Part shown: in pieces, positions 17,368 to 25,548 of the stretch
Layout of the letters: every line of letters starts with the position of its first letter
Numbering within the stretch: position 1 is the first letter of the stretch
Origin: Clostridium sp. AF15-31
GTDB taxonomy: Bacteria; Bacillota; Clostridia; Lachnospirales; Lachnospiraceae
Direction: 5' to 3'
Assembly (NCBI RefSeq): GCF_003461625.1
Contig: NZ_QTXL01000001.1
Coordinates: 62,001 to 126,000, forward strand
Length of the DNA: 64,000 nucleotides
The notes under the pieces: generated by a model
The model's database searches: none
What the model was told of the DNA's origin: nothing
The model's input: only the letters and a program-made list of their open reading frames with translations
Translations under genes and position numbers: made by a program

Positions 17368-19266
17368 ATGAAACAATTTAAACCATATATTCCGGCAGAT
17401 AAGGTGATGCCGGAGCTTACACCTACTTCTGTGATTCTAGGCATTATCCTGGCGATCGTGTTCGGCGGTGCAAATGCATATCTGGGCTTACGGGTCGGCA
17501 TGACGGTATCCGCTTCCATCCCTGCTGCCGTTCTTTCTATGGGTATTGTGCGCATGATCATGCGCCGCGATTCAATTCTTGAAAATAATATGGTTCAGAC
17601 GATCGGCTCTGCCGGAGAATCTCTGGCTGCCGGAGCTATCTTTACGCTGCCGACCCTGTTCATGTGGACAGATGAAAATCCCGATATAAAACCTCCATCT
17701 TTTCTGATGATTGCATTTGTCGCCATCTGTGGCGGACTGATCGGTGTTCTGTTCATGATCCCACTTCGTACCGCTCTGATCGTAGAAGAACATGGTACAC
17801 TTCCATTTCCGGAAGGAACTGCCTGCGCTGAAGTACTGCTCGCCGGAGAAACCGGCGGTCACAAATCCATGCAGGTATTTTCCGGGCTTGGCATCTCTGC
17901 TGTCTATAAATTTATCGCTGATGGTCTGCATTTGTTTCCAAGTGAGATCACATGGACGATTTCCTCTTATAAAGGATCGGGCTTCGGTATGGATGTCCTC
18001 CCTGCGCTGGTCGGTGTCGGCTATATTTGTGGTGCAAAGGTTGCTTCGTATCTGTTAAGCGGTGCTGTGCTTGGATGGTTTGTTATCATGCCTTTGCTCG
18101 TTCTTGTTGGCGGTGACAACATCCTGTTCCCCGCTTCCGTTCCGATCCGCGAACTGTCAGTCGATCAGTTATGGGGAAATTATGTGCGGTATATCGGCGC
18201 AGGCGCGGTGGCAGCCGGTGGTATCTTCAGCCTGCTAAAATCATTTCCGCTGATCGCATCCACATTTGCCAAAGCCCTGAAAGGCTTTGGACATACAGAT
18301 GGAAATTCGCGAACATCCAAAGACATTCCGCTTCCTTATGCAATCGGCGGTATCCTGATCGTAGCATTTGGTCTGAGTGCTTTTCCAAATATTCCGATCA
18401 ATCCGGTCACATCCATTCTGATCATTATTTTCGGATTTTTCTTTGCAACCGTATCTGCAAGAATGGTCGGTGTCGTCGGCTCATCGAATAACCCCGTGTC
18501 CGGTATGGCGATCGCAACCCTGCTATTTGCAACGATCCTGTTAAAGCAAGCCGGCATAGCAGGATACCGGGGTATGACATCTGCCATCTGCATCGGTACT
18601 GTTATCTGCATAATTGCAGCCATGGCCGGAGACACCTCGCAGGATCTAAAAACGGGGTATATCGTCGGTGCAACCCCATATCTGCAGCAGATTGGCGAAC
18701 TGATCGGATCGATCGCATCCGGTCTTACGATCGGTGGTGTTCTCTATCTGCTGAATGCCGCATGGGGATATGGTTCTACCGAGCTTCCTGCTCCGCAGGC
18801 AACCCTTATGAAAATGGTCGTTGAAGGTGTTATGAATGGCAATCTTCCATGGGGACTTGTTATTGTCGGCATTTGCATTGCTGTCGTTGTCGAGATCTTA
18901 GGTATCCCGGTTCTGCCATTTGCCATCGGACTGTATCTTCCGATTTACCTGACAGTTCCGATCATGATCGGTGGTCTGATCCGCCTTTTCGTGGAGAAAC
19001 GCCGCTTTGCCGATGAGGGTTCCCGCGAAACCGTCCGTAATAACGGTATTCTTTTCTCCTCCGGTATGATCGCAGGTGAAGGGCTGGTCGGAATCCTGCT
19101 TGCCGTCCTTGCCGTATTCGGCGTAAGTGATCGGATCAATCTGGGACTTATGGGATTCCATCTTGGAAAATGGGGCGGCTGCCTGTTCTTCCTTGCCCTG
19201 CTTTTCAGTATGATCTACATGATCCATAAAACGAAGGATAAACAATCATCCAATAACACACTTTAA
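17368..19266 (+). CDS. OPT-family oligopeptide transporter
   Basis: About 632 residues with some 14-16 hydrophobic segments. The N-terminal signature AIVFGGANAYLGLRVGMTVS and the segments GSAGESLAAGAIFTLP and FPEGTACAEVLLAGE are typical of the prokaryotic OPT subgroup (TIGR00733-type). It is an integral inner-membrane protein expected to import small peptides or metal-chelate peptides by proton coupling. The ATG at 17368 has GAGGG 7 nt upstream, better than the TTG two codons earlier. The PqqD-like gene follows after 30 bp and may be cotranscribed. Confidence 0.9.
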   Translation: MKQFKPYIPADKVMPELTPTSVILGIILAIVFGGANAYLGLRVGMTVSASIPAAVLSMGIVRMIMRRDSILENNMVQTIGSAGESLAAGAIFTLPTLFMWTDENPDIKPPSFLMIAFVAICGGLIGVLFMIPLRTALIVEEHGTLPFPEGTACAEVLLAGETGGHKSMQVFSGLGISAVYKFIADGLHLFPSEITWTISSYKGSGFGMDVLPALVGVGYICGAKVASYLLSGAVLGWFVIMPLLVLVGGDNILFPASVPIRELSVDQLWGNYVRYIGAGAVAAGGIFSLLKSFPLIASTFAKALKGFGHTDGNSRTSKDIPLPYAIGGILIVAFGLSAFPNIPINPVTSILIIIFGFFFATVSARMVGVVGSSNNPVSGMAIATLLFATILLKQAGIAGYRGMTSAICIGTVICIIAAMAGDTSQDLKTGYIVGATPYLQQIGELIGSIASGLTIGGVLYLLNAAWGYGSTELPAPQATLMKMVVEGVMNGNLPWGLVIVGICIAVVVEILGIPVLPFAIGLYLPIYLTVPIMIGGLIRLFVEKRRFADEGSRETVRNNGILFSSGMIAGEGLVGILLAVLAVFGVSDRINLGLMGFHLGKWGGCLFFLALLFSMIYMIHKTKDKQSSNNTL

Positions 19267-19296
19267 TATCTTCACCCGGAAAGGATTTATTTTCTC

Positions 19297-19710
19297 ATGC
19301 AAAAACGTAATATACAGAACCATATTTCTAACAATGCCCACCAATTTTTTACAGGAAAAACAAAAAAGAGTTTTCTTTCCCATACTGCAAACTACATGGA
19401 CAAAATCCCCTGCATCAACCTGAATTATACATGGGAACAGTCGCCCGATGGGATTGTTGTGATCGAAATGCCACATACCGGATTTTATCACAAGATCGCC
19501 CAGAAATATTTTCACAAACCAAAGAAAAGCCATATCAAACTTGATCGATATGGCAGTACCTTATGGATTCATATAAATGGCGACAACACAGTATTCAATC
19601 TGGTATCCATCATGGAAGAACACTTCCCCGAAGAAGCTCCTGATATGTTAAAACGTGTTATCGCCTTTCTTGAAACACTGGAGAGGGTAAGGTTTATCTA
19701 TTTACTGTAA
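19297..19710 (+). CDS. PqqD-like peptide-chaperone family protein
   Basis: 137 residues. The C-terminal half resembles the PqqD/RRE fold: SHIKLDRYGSTLWIHINGDN, then VFNLVSIMEEHFPEEAPDML and a final helix. PqqD proteins bind leader peptides for RiPP-modifying enzymes. No radical SAM or precursor gene is nearby, so a RiPP role is not supported here, and in this lineage such proteins are often free-standing. It converges with and overlaps the 3' end of the first ECF sigma gene by 9 bp. Confidence 0.65.
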   Translation: MQKRNIQNHISNNAHQFFTGKTKKSFLSHTANYMDKIPCINLNYTWEQSPDGIVVIEMPHTGFYHKIAQKYFHKPKKSHIKLDRYGSTLWIHINGDNTVFNLVSIMEEHFPEEAPDMLKRVIAFLETLERVRFIYLL

Positions 19711-22149
19711 CCCTGTATTAAAATATCCGTATTCCGTGTCCACATTATAGATTGCATAGCAGTCAAGTGCCTCCGGTATAGGCACACTGTAATAATGGAA
19801 ACCTAACCAACGCTGCATCCCTTCCGGCATATCTGCTGTCGGTGCTCCCGGCAGATAAACGGTAAATGTAGTGCCACCAGCAATTCCGTAAAGCTCTGTA
19901 AATGTAGTTATATGACCATTATCATTTGAAACTTCTTTTCCAATCTCATCATCATATGTAAAAGTATCCAACTCCATCGTATAGGTATATTTATCCACCT
20001 GTTCAATATTCTTAAATGTCCCGGAACCACTGGAAACTGAACTGCTTTCATAATTACTGTCATGGAAAGATGCCGTGAATGTTCCATCCGGCTTAATATT
20101 AATACCAGAAGCCCATGCTCCTACTCCGCTTGACATAGTAAAGCTCTCAGGCAGATCCTCCGGCAATGTCATTGCTACCTCTCCTGCATTTCCGGCAGAG
20201 ACTTCTTTCTTATCGGCAGATTTCTCCTGCTTTTTGTCAGATGCCGTTTTGTCCGTTTTTTTCTGTGTGATCTTTCCCAGATATTCCATAGCTTCATCAT
20301 AGGTCATGGCGGTATCATCCAGCGTACCAAGAACCTCCTTGGCTTTATCCTTGCCCTGGCCATTATACATTAACAAGGTATCAAAATTCTTCTGTAATTT
20401 CTTTACCTGCGTATCATACTTATCCTCTGATATCTCAGATCCATTCTTGGTACATGAAACAACCGTTGCCGAATAATCCTCATTTGGTCCTTCTTTTCTT
20501 GCCCAGGTTGTTGCTTTCTGAAGCATACCGGAATCATCTAATGCAAATTTGATATACTGATCCGTATATCCCTCATCTCCGATTCCACTATATGCATATA
20601 AGGTTCCCTTCTTAGTCGTAAACAGATAATAACTGGTTCCGGAAGCGGCATTTATATCCCAGCCACTATATTCTTCCATATCCGTTCCAAAGATTCTTTT
20701 TGCATTTGTTCCGTCAAAGCTATATATATCCATCTGCGCAATTGAAGCTTCGTTCTGTTCCGATCTTACCAGGATCATCTCCGGCACACCATCACCTGTA
20801 ACATCGGCAAATACGATCGGTGTCTGTTCCTCTTTTGCAGTCTTTGTGGAATAATCATATTCATACTGCCAGAAATAATTGTCGATCTGTGTCTTATAGG
20901 ATTCAAGTACCTCTTTGTATGCTGCTTTATAAAGACTTTCATCAATGGCTGCCTCTGTCGTTACCTCTGTTGGTTCTTCCGTTGTAACTTCAGTGGTTAC
21001 CTCTGCCTTTGTTGTCACCTCTGTTGTAACAGTATCATCACTTGCTTCCGAAGTGACTTCTGTTGTTGCATTCTGATCTTTCTTCTTATCCTGTGAGTGC
21101 TTATATGCAAATCCTGCTCCGACCGCACCTCCTACCAGGGCAACGGAAGCGGCTGCGATCACGATCTTGCCTGTTACCGTTTTTATAAATGCCTGTTTTC
21201 CAACTGTAGCTGCGATAGCCTTTCCGCCTTCTACTGCACCAACAGCCGATCCTGCGGCTCCTGCCTGAGTGACTCCTCCTGCTGCCTGTCCTGTGGCTCC
21301 TGCCTGTGCAGCTCCTCCTGCTACCTGTGCAGCCCCGCCTGTAACATTGCCTGCCATCTGCATAGCACCACCATGAATGATGCCGGCTGCAACATTTCCA
21401 CCAATGCCTGCCATCTGCTCAAATACATGCGTAACGATCATATTTCCACGTTCTGCCATAAGCAGATATACAAGAAGACACATCGGTGTGTAGCTGTAAA
21501 GCTTGTAGCCCTTCTTCTGAAGCTCCTCTGCCTTTGCCTTGATATTCTTACGTCCATAATTCAGTCTGGACTTTACGGTGTTCTCGGAACAGTTCAGTAC
21601 TGTGGCAATATCCTTGATACTGTAACCCTCCAGATGGAACATAAGCACACAGATTCTCTGTTCATCCGACAGGGAATCGATCAGCTCCCGCACCATATCC
21701 TGTGTCTCCTGCACGGTACATGCCATCTCCGGCTGTGTACTCATGTTTTCATCTTCCAGATTATACTCAAAGACATCCCCTTCATCATTTTCATTCTGCA
21801 GATCAGAAAACAAGACTGCCTTTTTCTTCTGAAGTGCATTGATCGCAGTATTTGCCACGATGGTACTCATCCATCCCGGAAATGCATTTGCATCCTGCAA
21901 ACTATCTAATCTGGCAAATGCCTTTATATAGGCATCCTGAAGGACATCCATTGCATCCTGCTCATTCTTCATATACTTCATTGCAATGTAGAGTTTATTC
22001 CGATATGTATTCTCATATAAGAACGTAAATCCTTCTTCACGCCCTGCCTTTGCCTGTTCCACTGCCTGTGTATAATCCACACAGCTTCCGCAAAACGGAC
22101 AGTTGTATTCATTCCCCTGTAAATCATTTCCACATGTTCTGCACTTCAT
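19702..22149 (-). CDS. Membrane-tethered ECF-type sigma factor with zinc ribbon and extracellular domain
   Basis: 815 residues, a fusion. Residues 1-25 are a zinc ribbon (CRTCGN...CPFCG). Residues 36-115 are sigma region 2 (TYRNKLYIAMKYMKNEQDAM, FPGWMSTIVANTAIN). Residues 165-215 are sigma region 4 with HTH (LSDEQRICVLMFHLEGYSI, CSENTVKSRLNYGRK). A Gly/Ala-rich stretch follows, then one TM helix near residue 325-350 (GKIVIAAASVALVGGAVGAG), a Thr/Glu/Val-rich stalk and an extracellular part with an FADVTGDGVPEMI motif like FG-GAP/calcium loops. The C-terminal 120 residues look like a separate beta-rich module. GGAGGAG precedes the start. An ECF-type promoter lies upstream of the preceding small gene, implying autoregulation. 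Confidence 0.85.
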   Translation of the reverse strand: MKCRTCGNDLQGNEYNCPFCGSCVDYTQAVEQAKAGREEGFTFLYENTYRNKLYIAMKYMKNEQDAMDVLQDAYIKAFARLDSLQDANAFPGWMSTIVANTAINALQKKKAVLFSDLQNENDEGDVFEYNLEDENMSTQPEMACTVQETQDMVRELIDSLSDEQRICVLMFHLEGYSIKDIATVLNCSENTVKSRLNYGRKNIKAKAEELQKKGYKLYSYTPMCLLVYLLMAERGNMIVTHVFEQMAGIGGNVAAGIIHGGAMQMAGNVTGGAAQVAGGAAQAGATGQAAGGVTQAGAAGSAVGAVEGGKAIAATVGKQAFIKTVTGKIVIAAASVALVGGAVGAGFAYKHSQDKKKDQNATTEVTSEASDDTVTTEVTTKAEVTTEVTTEEPTEVTTEAAIDESLYKAAYKEVLESYKTQIDNYFWQYEYDYSTKTAKEEQTPIVFADVTGDGVPEMILVRSEQNEASIAQMDIYSFDGTNAKRIFGTDMEEYSGWDINAASGTSYYLFTTKKGTLYAYSGIGDEGYTDQYIKFALDDSGMLQKATTWARKEGPNEDYSATVVSCTKNGSEISEDKYDTQVKKLQKNFDTLLMYNGQGKDKAKEVLGTLDDTAMTYDEAMEYLGKITQKKTDKTASDKKQEKSADKKEVSAGNAGEVAMTLPEDLPESFTMSSGVGAWASGINIKPDGTFTASFHDSNYESSSVSSGSGTFKNIEQVDKYTYTMELDTFTYDDEIGKEVSNDNGHITTFTELYGIAGGTTFTVYLPGAPTADMPEGMQRWLGFHYYSVPIPEALDCYAIYNVDTEYGYFNTGLQ

Positions 22150-22214
22150 GTTATCCTGCTCCTCCTGCTTTTTATCTTATTTCTGTAATTTATATATTAT
22201 CTTTATACCTTTAT

Positions 22215-22343
22215 TTATCTGGACTGCCTGTCATGCTCGATCCGGTCAAATAATTCTTTCTTGCGTTCCGGATCGTCCGGCAGCTCCTTTCGTTCTTTTC
22301 TTAACAATGCAACAAACGCGCGCACTGCCTTCCACACATCCAT
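22215..22343 (-). CDS. 42-residue small protein ahead of the ECF sigma gene
   Basis: ATG at 22343 has a near-perfect AGGAGGTG 7 nt upstream. The encoded peptide begins MDVWKAVRAFVALLRKERK, is highly charged (many Lys/Arg/Glu/Asp) and has one amphipathic helix but no clear TM segment. It is 65 bp upstream of the sigma gene, in the same direction and immediately downstream of the ECF-like promoter, so the two are probably cotranscribed. It could modulate the sigma factor; that is inference only. No family recognised. Confidence 0.6.
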   Translation of the reverse strand: MDVWKAVRAFVALLRKERKELPDDPERKKELFDRIEHDRQSR

Positions 22344-22365
22344 ATATCTCACCTCCTGTTTATTG

Positions 22366-22391
22366 GACAGATCAGGTGGGTAAAAAGTTTT
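22366..22391 (-). promoter_or_regulatory. ECF-type promoter, copy 1 (sigma operon)
   Basis: The minus strand reads AAAACTTTTT (22391-22382) and TGTC (22369-22366), with 17 nt between AAC and TGTC. This matches the AAC / CGTC-like architecture of ECF sigma promoters. The same motif occurs at 24039-24015 and 28860-28836. The predicted leader to the 42-residue gene is only about 15 nt. Confidence 0.6.
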
Positions 22392-22452
22392 AAGTTTTTG
22401 GATATTTTTTGCTTTATTATAGCATACCACAAAATCAGGATAACATTATATT

Positions 22453-23541
22453 CTATTTCTTTATCTTTACAGTCTTATATTTGCTCCATGCAGAGTAACA
22501 TTTCTTCTCGCGGGAACCTGCCTTTACATAAGAACGGACACGGACATAATAAGTCTTGCCCTTTTTCAGATCCCAGAATGTACAGTTATTGTAATTCTTA
22601 AATGGCGCATCATATACTTTCTTATTCTTTTTGAATTTCTTATCCGTTGCGATCTGGATCTGATATCCGGTCGCCTTGCTCTTGCACTTCCATGTTACCT
22701 TTAACTTTCCGGATGAAAGATTCTTTACCTTGCTTACAGTGGTCTTCGGAACATCTGTAAATGTCGTCTTAAATGTATACATTCCGGCATAATTTGGATC
22801 AACACTATATGGCCAGCCTTTGGTCATCGTGATGTAGTAGGTTCCCTTTGGCAGGAAAAACGTGTATTTTCTGGTTCCCGGTGTAACCCCTGTCTGAATA
22901 TAGTGAATATCGCCATTTGTATTCTCGATCACAACATTCATTTCCTTGATCTTGCTGTTGATCTGAATGTTCATGTACCGGTTCTTTGTCATCTTCATCT
23001 TATAGATATCTTTTGTCTCGTTAAATGCAAACTGTCCTTTATAGGTCGTACCTGCCTTATAGGTAAATGCCATCGTTTTCTCATCGTTCTGTGACAGCCA
23101 TGACTCGGAACGTGTCTCGCCGGATGCCTTATAAGATGCCGTAAATGTGAACTTGCAGCCGGTATAAAAGCCTGCACACAGAGATAATTTATAATCACCT
23201 GCTAATAATTCTGCCTTATAGCTGCCATTTCCTTCACTGACTGATGCTGTATAGATCTCATTATCATACATATCGCTGACTTTTATATAATTAAGCCCGG
23301 TATGTGTCTTTCCAATTCCCTCCGTCACAATCGCAAGAGAAAATGTACCGGATTTCTTCATCGTAAATGTATACTCATATGTATTCTGTGCATCCTCCAA
23401 CTCGCCACTGTAACTCTGTCCCCATACGATCTGCTGTGGACTGTTTAACACCTCTGCGGATACCTTTCGCGCAGGACTTACTGCACACATCATCACCATT
23501 AAAATTACTGCTAACATGATCTGTTTCATTTTTCTACTCAT
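22453..23541 (-). CDS. Secreted protein with FnIII-like C-terminus (paralog A)
   Basis: 362 residues. An N-terminal signal peptide (basic MSRKMKQ, hydrophobic IMLAVILMVMMCAV, cleavage after KVSA) is followed by two beta-rich modules of about 100 residues that resemble pre-peptidase-type sandwiches (EYTFTMKKSGTFSLAI; IYKMKMTKNRYMNIQI). The C-terminal about 95 residues are a fibronectin type III-like domain (KVTWKCKSKATGYQIQIATD, TYYVRVRSYVKAG). No sortase signal is seen. It lies 30 bp after the small membrane protein gene and shares its ECF-type promoter. Paralogous to the gene at 27659-28738 across its length. Extracellular function unknown. Confidence 0.75.
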   Translation of the reverse strand: MSRKMKQIMLAVILMVMMCAVSPARKVSAEVLNSPQQIVWGQSYSGELEDAQNTYEYTFTMKKSGTFSLAIVTEGIGKTHTGLNYIKVSDMYDNEIYTASVSEGNGSYKAELLAGDYKLSLCAGFYTGCKFTFTASYKASGETRSESWLSQNDEKTMAFTYKAGTTYKGQFAFNETKDIYKMKMTKNRYMNIQINSKIKEMNVVIENTNGDIHYIQTGVTPGTRKYTFFLPKGTYYITMTKGWPYSVDPNYAGMYTFKTTFTDVPKTTVSKVKNLSSGKLKVTWKCKSKATGYQIQIATDKKFKKNKKVYDAPFKNYNNCTFWDLKKGKTYYVRVRSYVKAGSREKKCYSAWSKYKTVKIKK

Positions 23542-23571
23542 AATAATCTGTCCTCTCTTTCTACCTTCTTT

Positions 23572-23925
23572 TTATTCAACTGTTTCAGCATCCATCATCT
23601 GCTCTTTGTATGCCTTACGGATCGGGATGATCGGCAGTCCGATAAATACCATGATCGAGATGAAGAAGGATACCACACCGGTAACAATATCATACGGAAA
23701 TGGTACGATGAGCCAGCCCCATTTGGCGATCTTGCCTGCCATCTTTACCGCAGTTCCAAATCCACCAAAGAAATAGGAAACAATGCCTGCCATAACTCCA
23801 TACCCCATCATAGACATCGGGATCCTGCCACCAAAAATACCGGAAAGGACAAATCCTAAAACGGTTAAACAGGTTGCTCCCAATGCGATGTACTGTGCGA
23901 TTTCGATTCTTCTCATTTTCTTCAT
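23572..23925 (-). CDS. Small multi-pass membrane protein
   Basis: 117 residues with three or four hydrophobic segments: IAQYIALGATCLTVLGFVLS, then MGYGVMAGIVSYFFGGF and IVTGVVSFFISIMVFIGL. N- and C-termini are charged. I chose the ATG at 23925 with AAGGAG upstream; the longer frame to 24030 has no ribosome binding site and runs across the promoter. It is the first gene of an operon with the secreted protein gene, behind ECF-type promoter copy 2. No family recognised; a possible anti-sigma or envelope-stress partner is speculative. Confidence 0.65.
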   Translation of the reverse strand: MKKMRRIEIAQYIALGATCLTVLGFVLSGIFGGRIPMSMMGYGVMAGIVSYFFGGFGTAVKMAGKIAKWGWLIVPFPYDIVTGVVSFFISIMVFIGLPIIPIRKAYKEQMMDAETVE

Positions 23926-24014
23926 TTTTTTATTCTCCTTTTCTTTATCCGAGGAGCATTTCATCCGGAAATTCATCCATAAAAAATGCAACCTCTGTAT
24001 CGTTTCACCTATAT

Positions 24015-24039
24015 GACACAGAGGTTGCAAAAAAGTTTT
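24015..24039 (-). promoter_or_regulatory. ECF-type promoter, copy 2 (membrane/secreted protein operon)
   Basis: The minus strand reads AAAACTTTTTT from 24039 and TGTC at 24018-24015, with 16 nt between AAC and TGTC, then ATATAGG. About 90 nt of leader precede the start at 23925. It is nested in the 137-bp gap after the DUF4143 ATPase gene. Confidence 0.6.
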
Positions 24040-24062
24040 ATATTTTTTGAAATTTTTTTAAA

Positions 24063-25340
24063 TTAATTTTTTAATGCTGTAATCGGCACAACATATACGC
24101 CATCCGGTCGTTTATATGCTGCATTAGACAAACCACAAATAACACACAATATTTTTGCAGGCTTTCCTTTGGGATCTTTTTCAATCTTTTTGTTTATATC
24201 TAATAAACTCTTCGCAGCGTCATCAATCTGATTTGCACCTAATTTAATTTCAAATGCGCACCATTCACCATTACTAAGTTCAACAACTGCATCTATTTCT
24301 TTATTATCATAATCCTGATAATGATATAATGAGGCACCAAACGATTCTGCATATATTTTCAAATCTCGTTCACAAAGAGATTCGAATAAAAATCCAAGTG
24401 TTTGCAGGTCATTGACCAACATCTCCGGTGTCGCATTCAACAAAGCGCAGGCAAGAGAAGGATCACAAAAATGCCGTTTCTCCGCTTGCTTTATTCTAAC
24501 AGATGATCGGATATTTGTTGAAAATGGCATTTGATTATCTATAATAAAAAGTCGTTTGAATATATCCAGATAATCAGCAATAGTATCCTTATCAAGATCA
24601 GTATCATCCATTTCTTTCACATCTCTTGCAAGTGAAGTATTGGTAACTGTAGTTGCTTCGTTTCTCGCCAAAGATCGAAGTAACAGTTTCATTTTCTCCT
24701 TATTACGTTTTACACCATCTATTCTATATACATCATCGTCAATTATGGCATCAATATATTGAATTGGCAAAAGTGCTGCCTGTTCAACAGGTATGTCTAT
24801 ATTACCAGGCCATCCTCCCCGAATAATATACTTAATTAAGTTTTGCAGATTTACTTCACCAGTCATAACCGGAATTATATTATCATTACATAACTCTTTT
24901 AATGAAATTTCGCCAGAGGAATCACCAGATTCGTAAAGGGACATTGGATGCATCTTTATTCTTGCAATTCTTCCTGCACCACTATGCATGATTCCCTTAT
25001 GATTAGGAGTTGCCGATCCTGTTAATATAAACTGTCCCTTTTCTCCTGTTTGATCAACCTTATATCTAACTGCATCCCATAACGGCGGAACTTCCTGCCA
25101 TTCATCAATTAATCTTGGCTTGTCACCATTCAATACCAAATCCGGCGACATTTGTGCCAGCGTTCTATTTTGAAAATTACCTGCAGGATCTCCCATATAA
25201 ATTTCACTATTACTATGGTAAGAAGAAGTCCATGTTTTACCACACCACTTTGGTCCTTCTATACATACAGCACCAAAGCTCTCCAAAAATTGTTCAATTC
25301 TATTATCAATTATTCTTGTTTTATAAGCATCTTTTATCAT
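24063..25340 (-). CDS. DUF4143-type AAA ATPase (paralog 1)
   Basis: 425 residues. N-terminal P-loop EGPKWCGKTWTS near residue 24-35, Walker B LIDEWQEVPPLWDAV, sensor LTGSATPNH, then a DUF4143-like C-terminal half with a PD-(D/E)XK-like signature (YHYQDYDNKEIDAVVELSNG, CAFEIKLG). This family is widespread and accessory, with unproven function. I chose the ATG at 25340, preceded by GAGGTGA; the ORF extension to 25463 is the reading of a 23-bp DNA repeat array and not protein. A distant paralog lies at 60354-61577. Base composition is more AT-rich than its neighbours, fitting acquisition. Confidence 0.85.
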   Translation of the reverse strand: MIKDAYKTRIIDNRIEQFLESFGAVCIEGPKWCGKTWTSSYHSNSEIYMGDPAGNFQNRTLAQMSPDLVLNGDKPRLIDEWQEVPPLWDAVRYKVDQTGEKGQFILTGSATPNHKGIMHSGAGRIARIKMHPMSLYESGDSSGEISLKELCNDNIIPVMTGEVNLQNLIKYIIRGGWPGNIDIPVEQAALLPIQYIDAIIDDDVYRIDGVKRNKEKMKLLLRSLARNEATTVTNTSLARDVKEMDDTDLDKDTIADYLDIFKRLFIIDNQMPFSTNIRSSVRIKQAEKRHFCDPSLACALLNATPEMLVNDLQTLGFLFESLCERDLKIYAESFGASLYHYQDYDNKEIDAVVELSNGEWCAFEIKLGANQIDDAAKSLLDINKKIEKDPKGKPAKILCVICGLSNAAYKRPDGVYVVPITALKN

Positions 25341-25365
25341 ATTTTTATTATCACCTCTAATACGG

Positions 25366-25394
25366 ATTATATACCAATCGGAGAGTTTTGGGAA
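25366..25394 (-). promoter_or_regulatory. Promoter of the DUF4143 ATPase gene
   Basis: The minus strand reads TTCCCA (25394-25389), a 17-nt spacer, TATAAT (25371-25366). The consensus -10 is followed after 26 nt by the ATG. The -35 and spacer fall inside the first 23-bp repeat unit, so a protein on the repeats would touch RNA polymerase directly. Confidence 0.55.
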
Positions 25395-25485
25395 GTATAA
25401 TCGGAGAGTTTCGTAGTTTTCAACCGGAGAGATTCCGGAAATATAATCGGAGAGATTCGGCATTTTCAGTCGGAGAGTTTTTCCC
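25376..25485. repeat. Five 23-bp direct repeats upstream of the ATPase gene
   Basis: The core TCGGAGAG (once CCGGAGAG) starts at 25378, 25401, 25424, 25447 and 25470, exactly 23 bp apart, each followed by T/A-rich and partly conserved bases (ATATAA or TTTTCA at the unit end). A 23-bp period is not a multiple of three, so this is DNA-level repetition. The array covers the -35 region of the ATPase promoter and runs about 90 bp upstream, as cooperative binding sites would. Confidence 0.8.
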
Positions 25486-25498
25486 TTATAAAGTAAAA

Positions 25499-25535
25499 AT
25501 GCCTTCGACTGATTCTTAAAAAACAGCCGAAGGCA
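25499..25535 (-). terminator. Terminator of the second ECF sigma gene
   Basis: The minus strand forms TGCCTTCGGCTG/CAGTCGAAGGCA around an A/T-rich loop, followed by TTTTTACTTT. It lies just after the stop of the sigma gene at 25549 and insulates the repeat-controlled ATPase promoter. Confidence 0.75.
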
Positions 25536-25548
25536 CTCTAATAATTTT

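Noticed and set aside
19297..19710. RiPP cluster around the PqqD-like gene
   Set aside because: No precursor, radical SAM enzyme or peptidase gene is adjacent; the OPT transporter alone does not support it.
21097..21909. Cys/Ser-rich ORF of 270 codons on the plus strand
   Set aside because: It is an antisense shadow of the ECF sigma gene; its unusual composition comes from the Ala/Gly/Thr-rich coding on the other strand.
25341..25463. N-terminal extension of the DUF4143 ATPase
   Set aside because: It only translates the 23-bp DNA repeats, crosses the promoter, and the ATG at 25340 has a good ribosome binding site.
25376..25485. Possible CRISPR array
   Set aside because: The units repeat every 23 bp with only about 8-12 conserved bases and no room for repeat plus spacer; there are no cas genes nearby.
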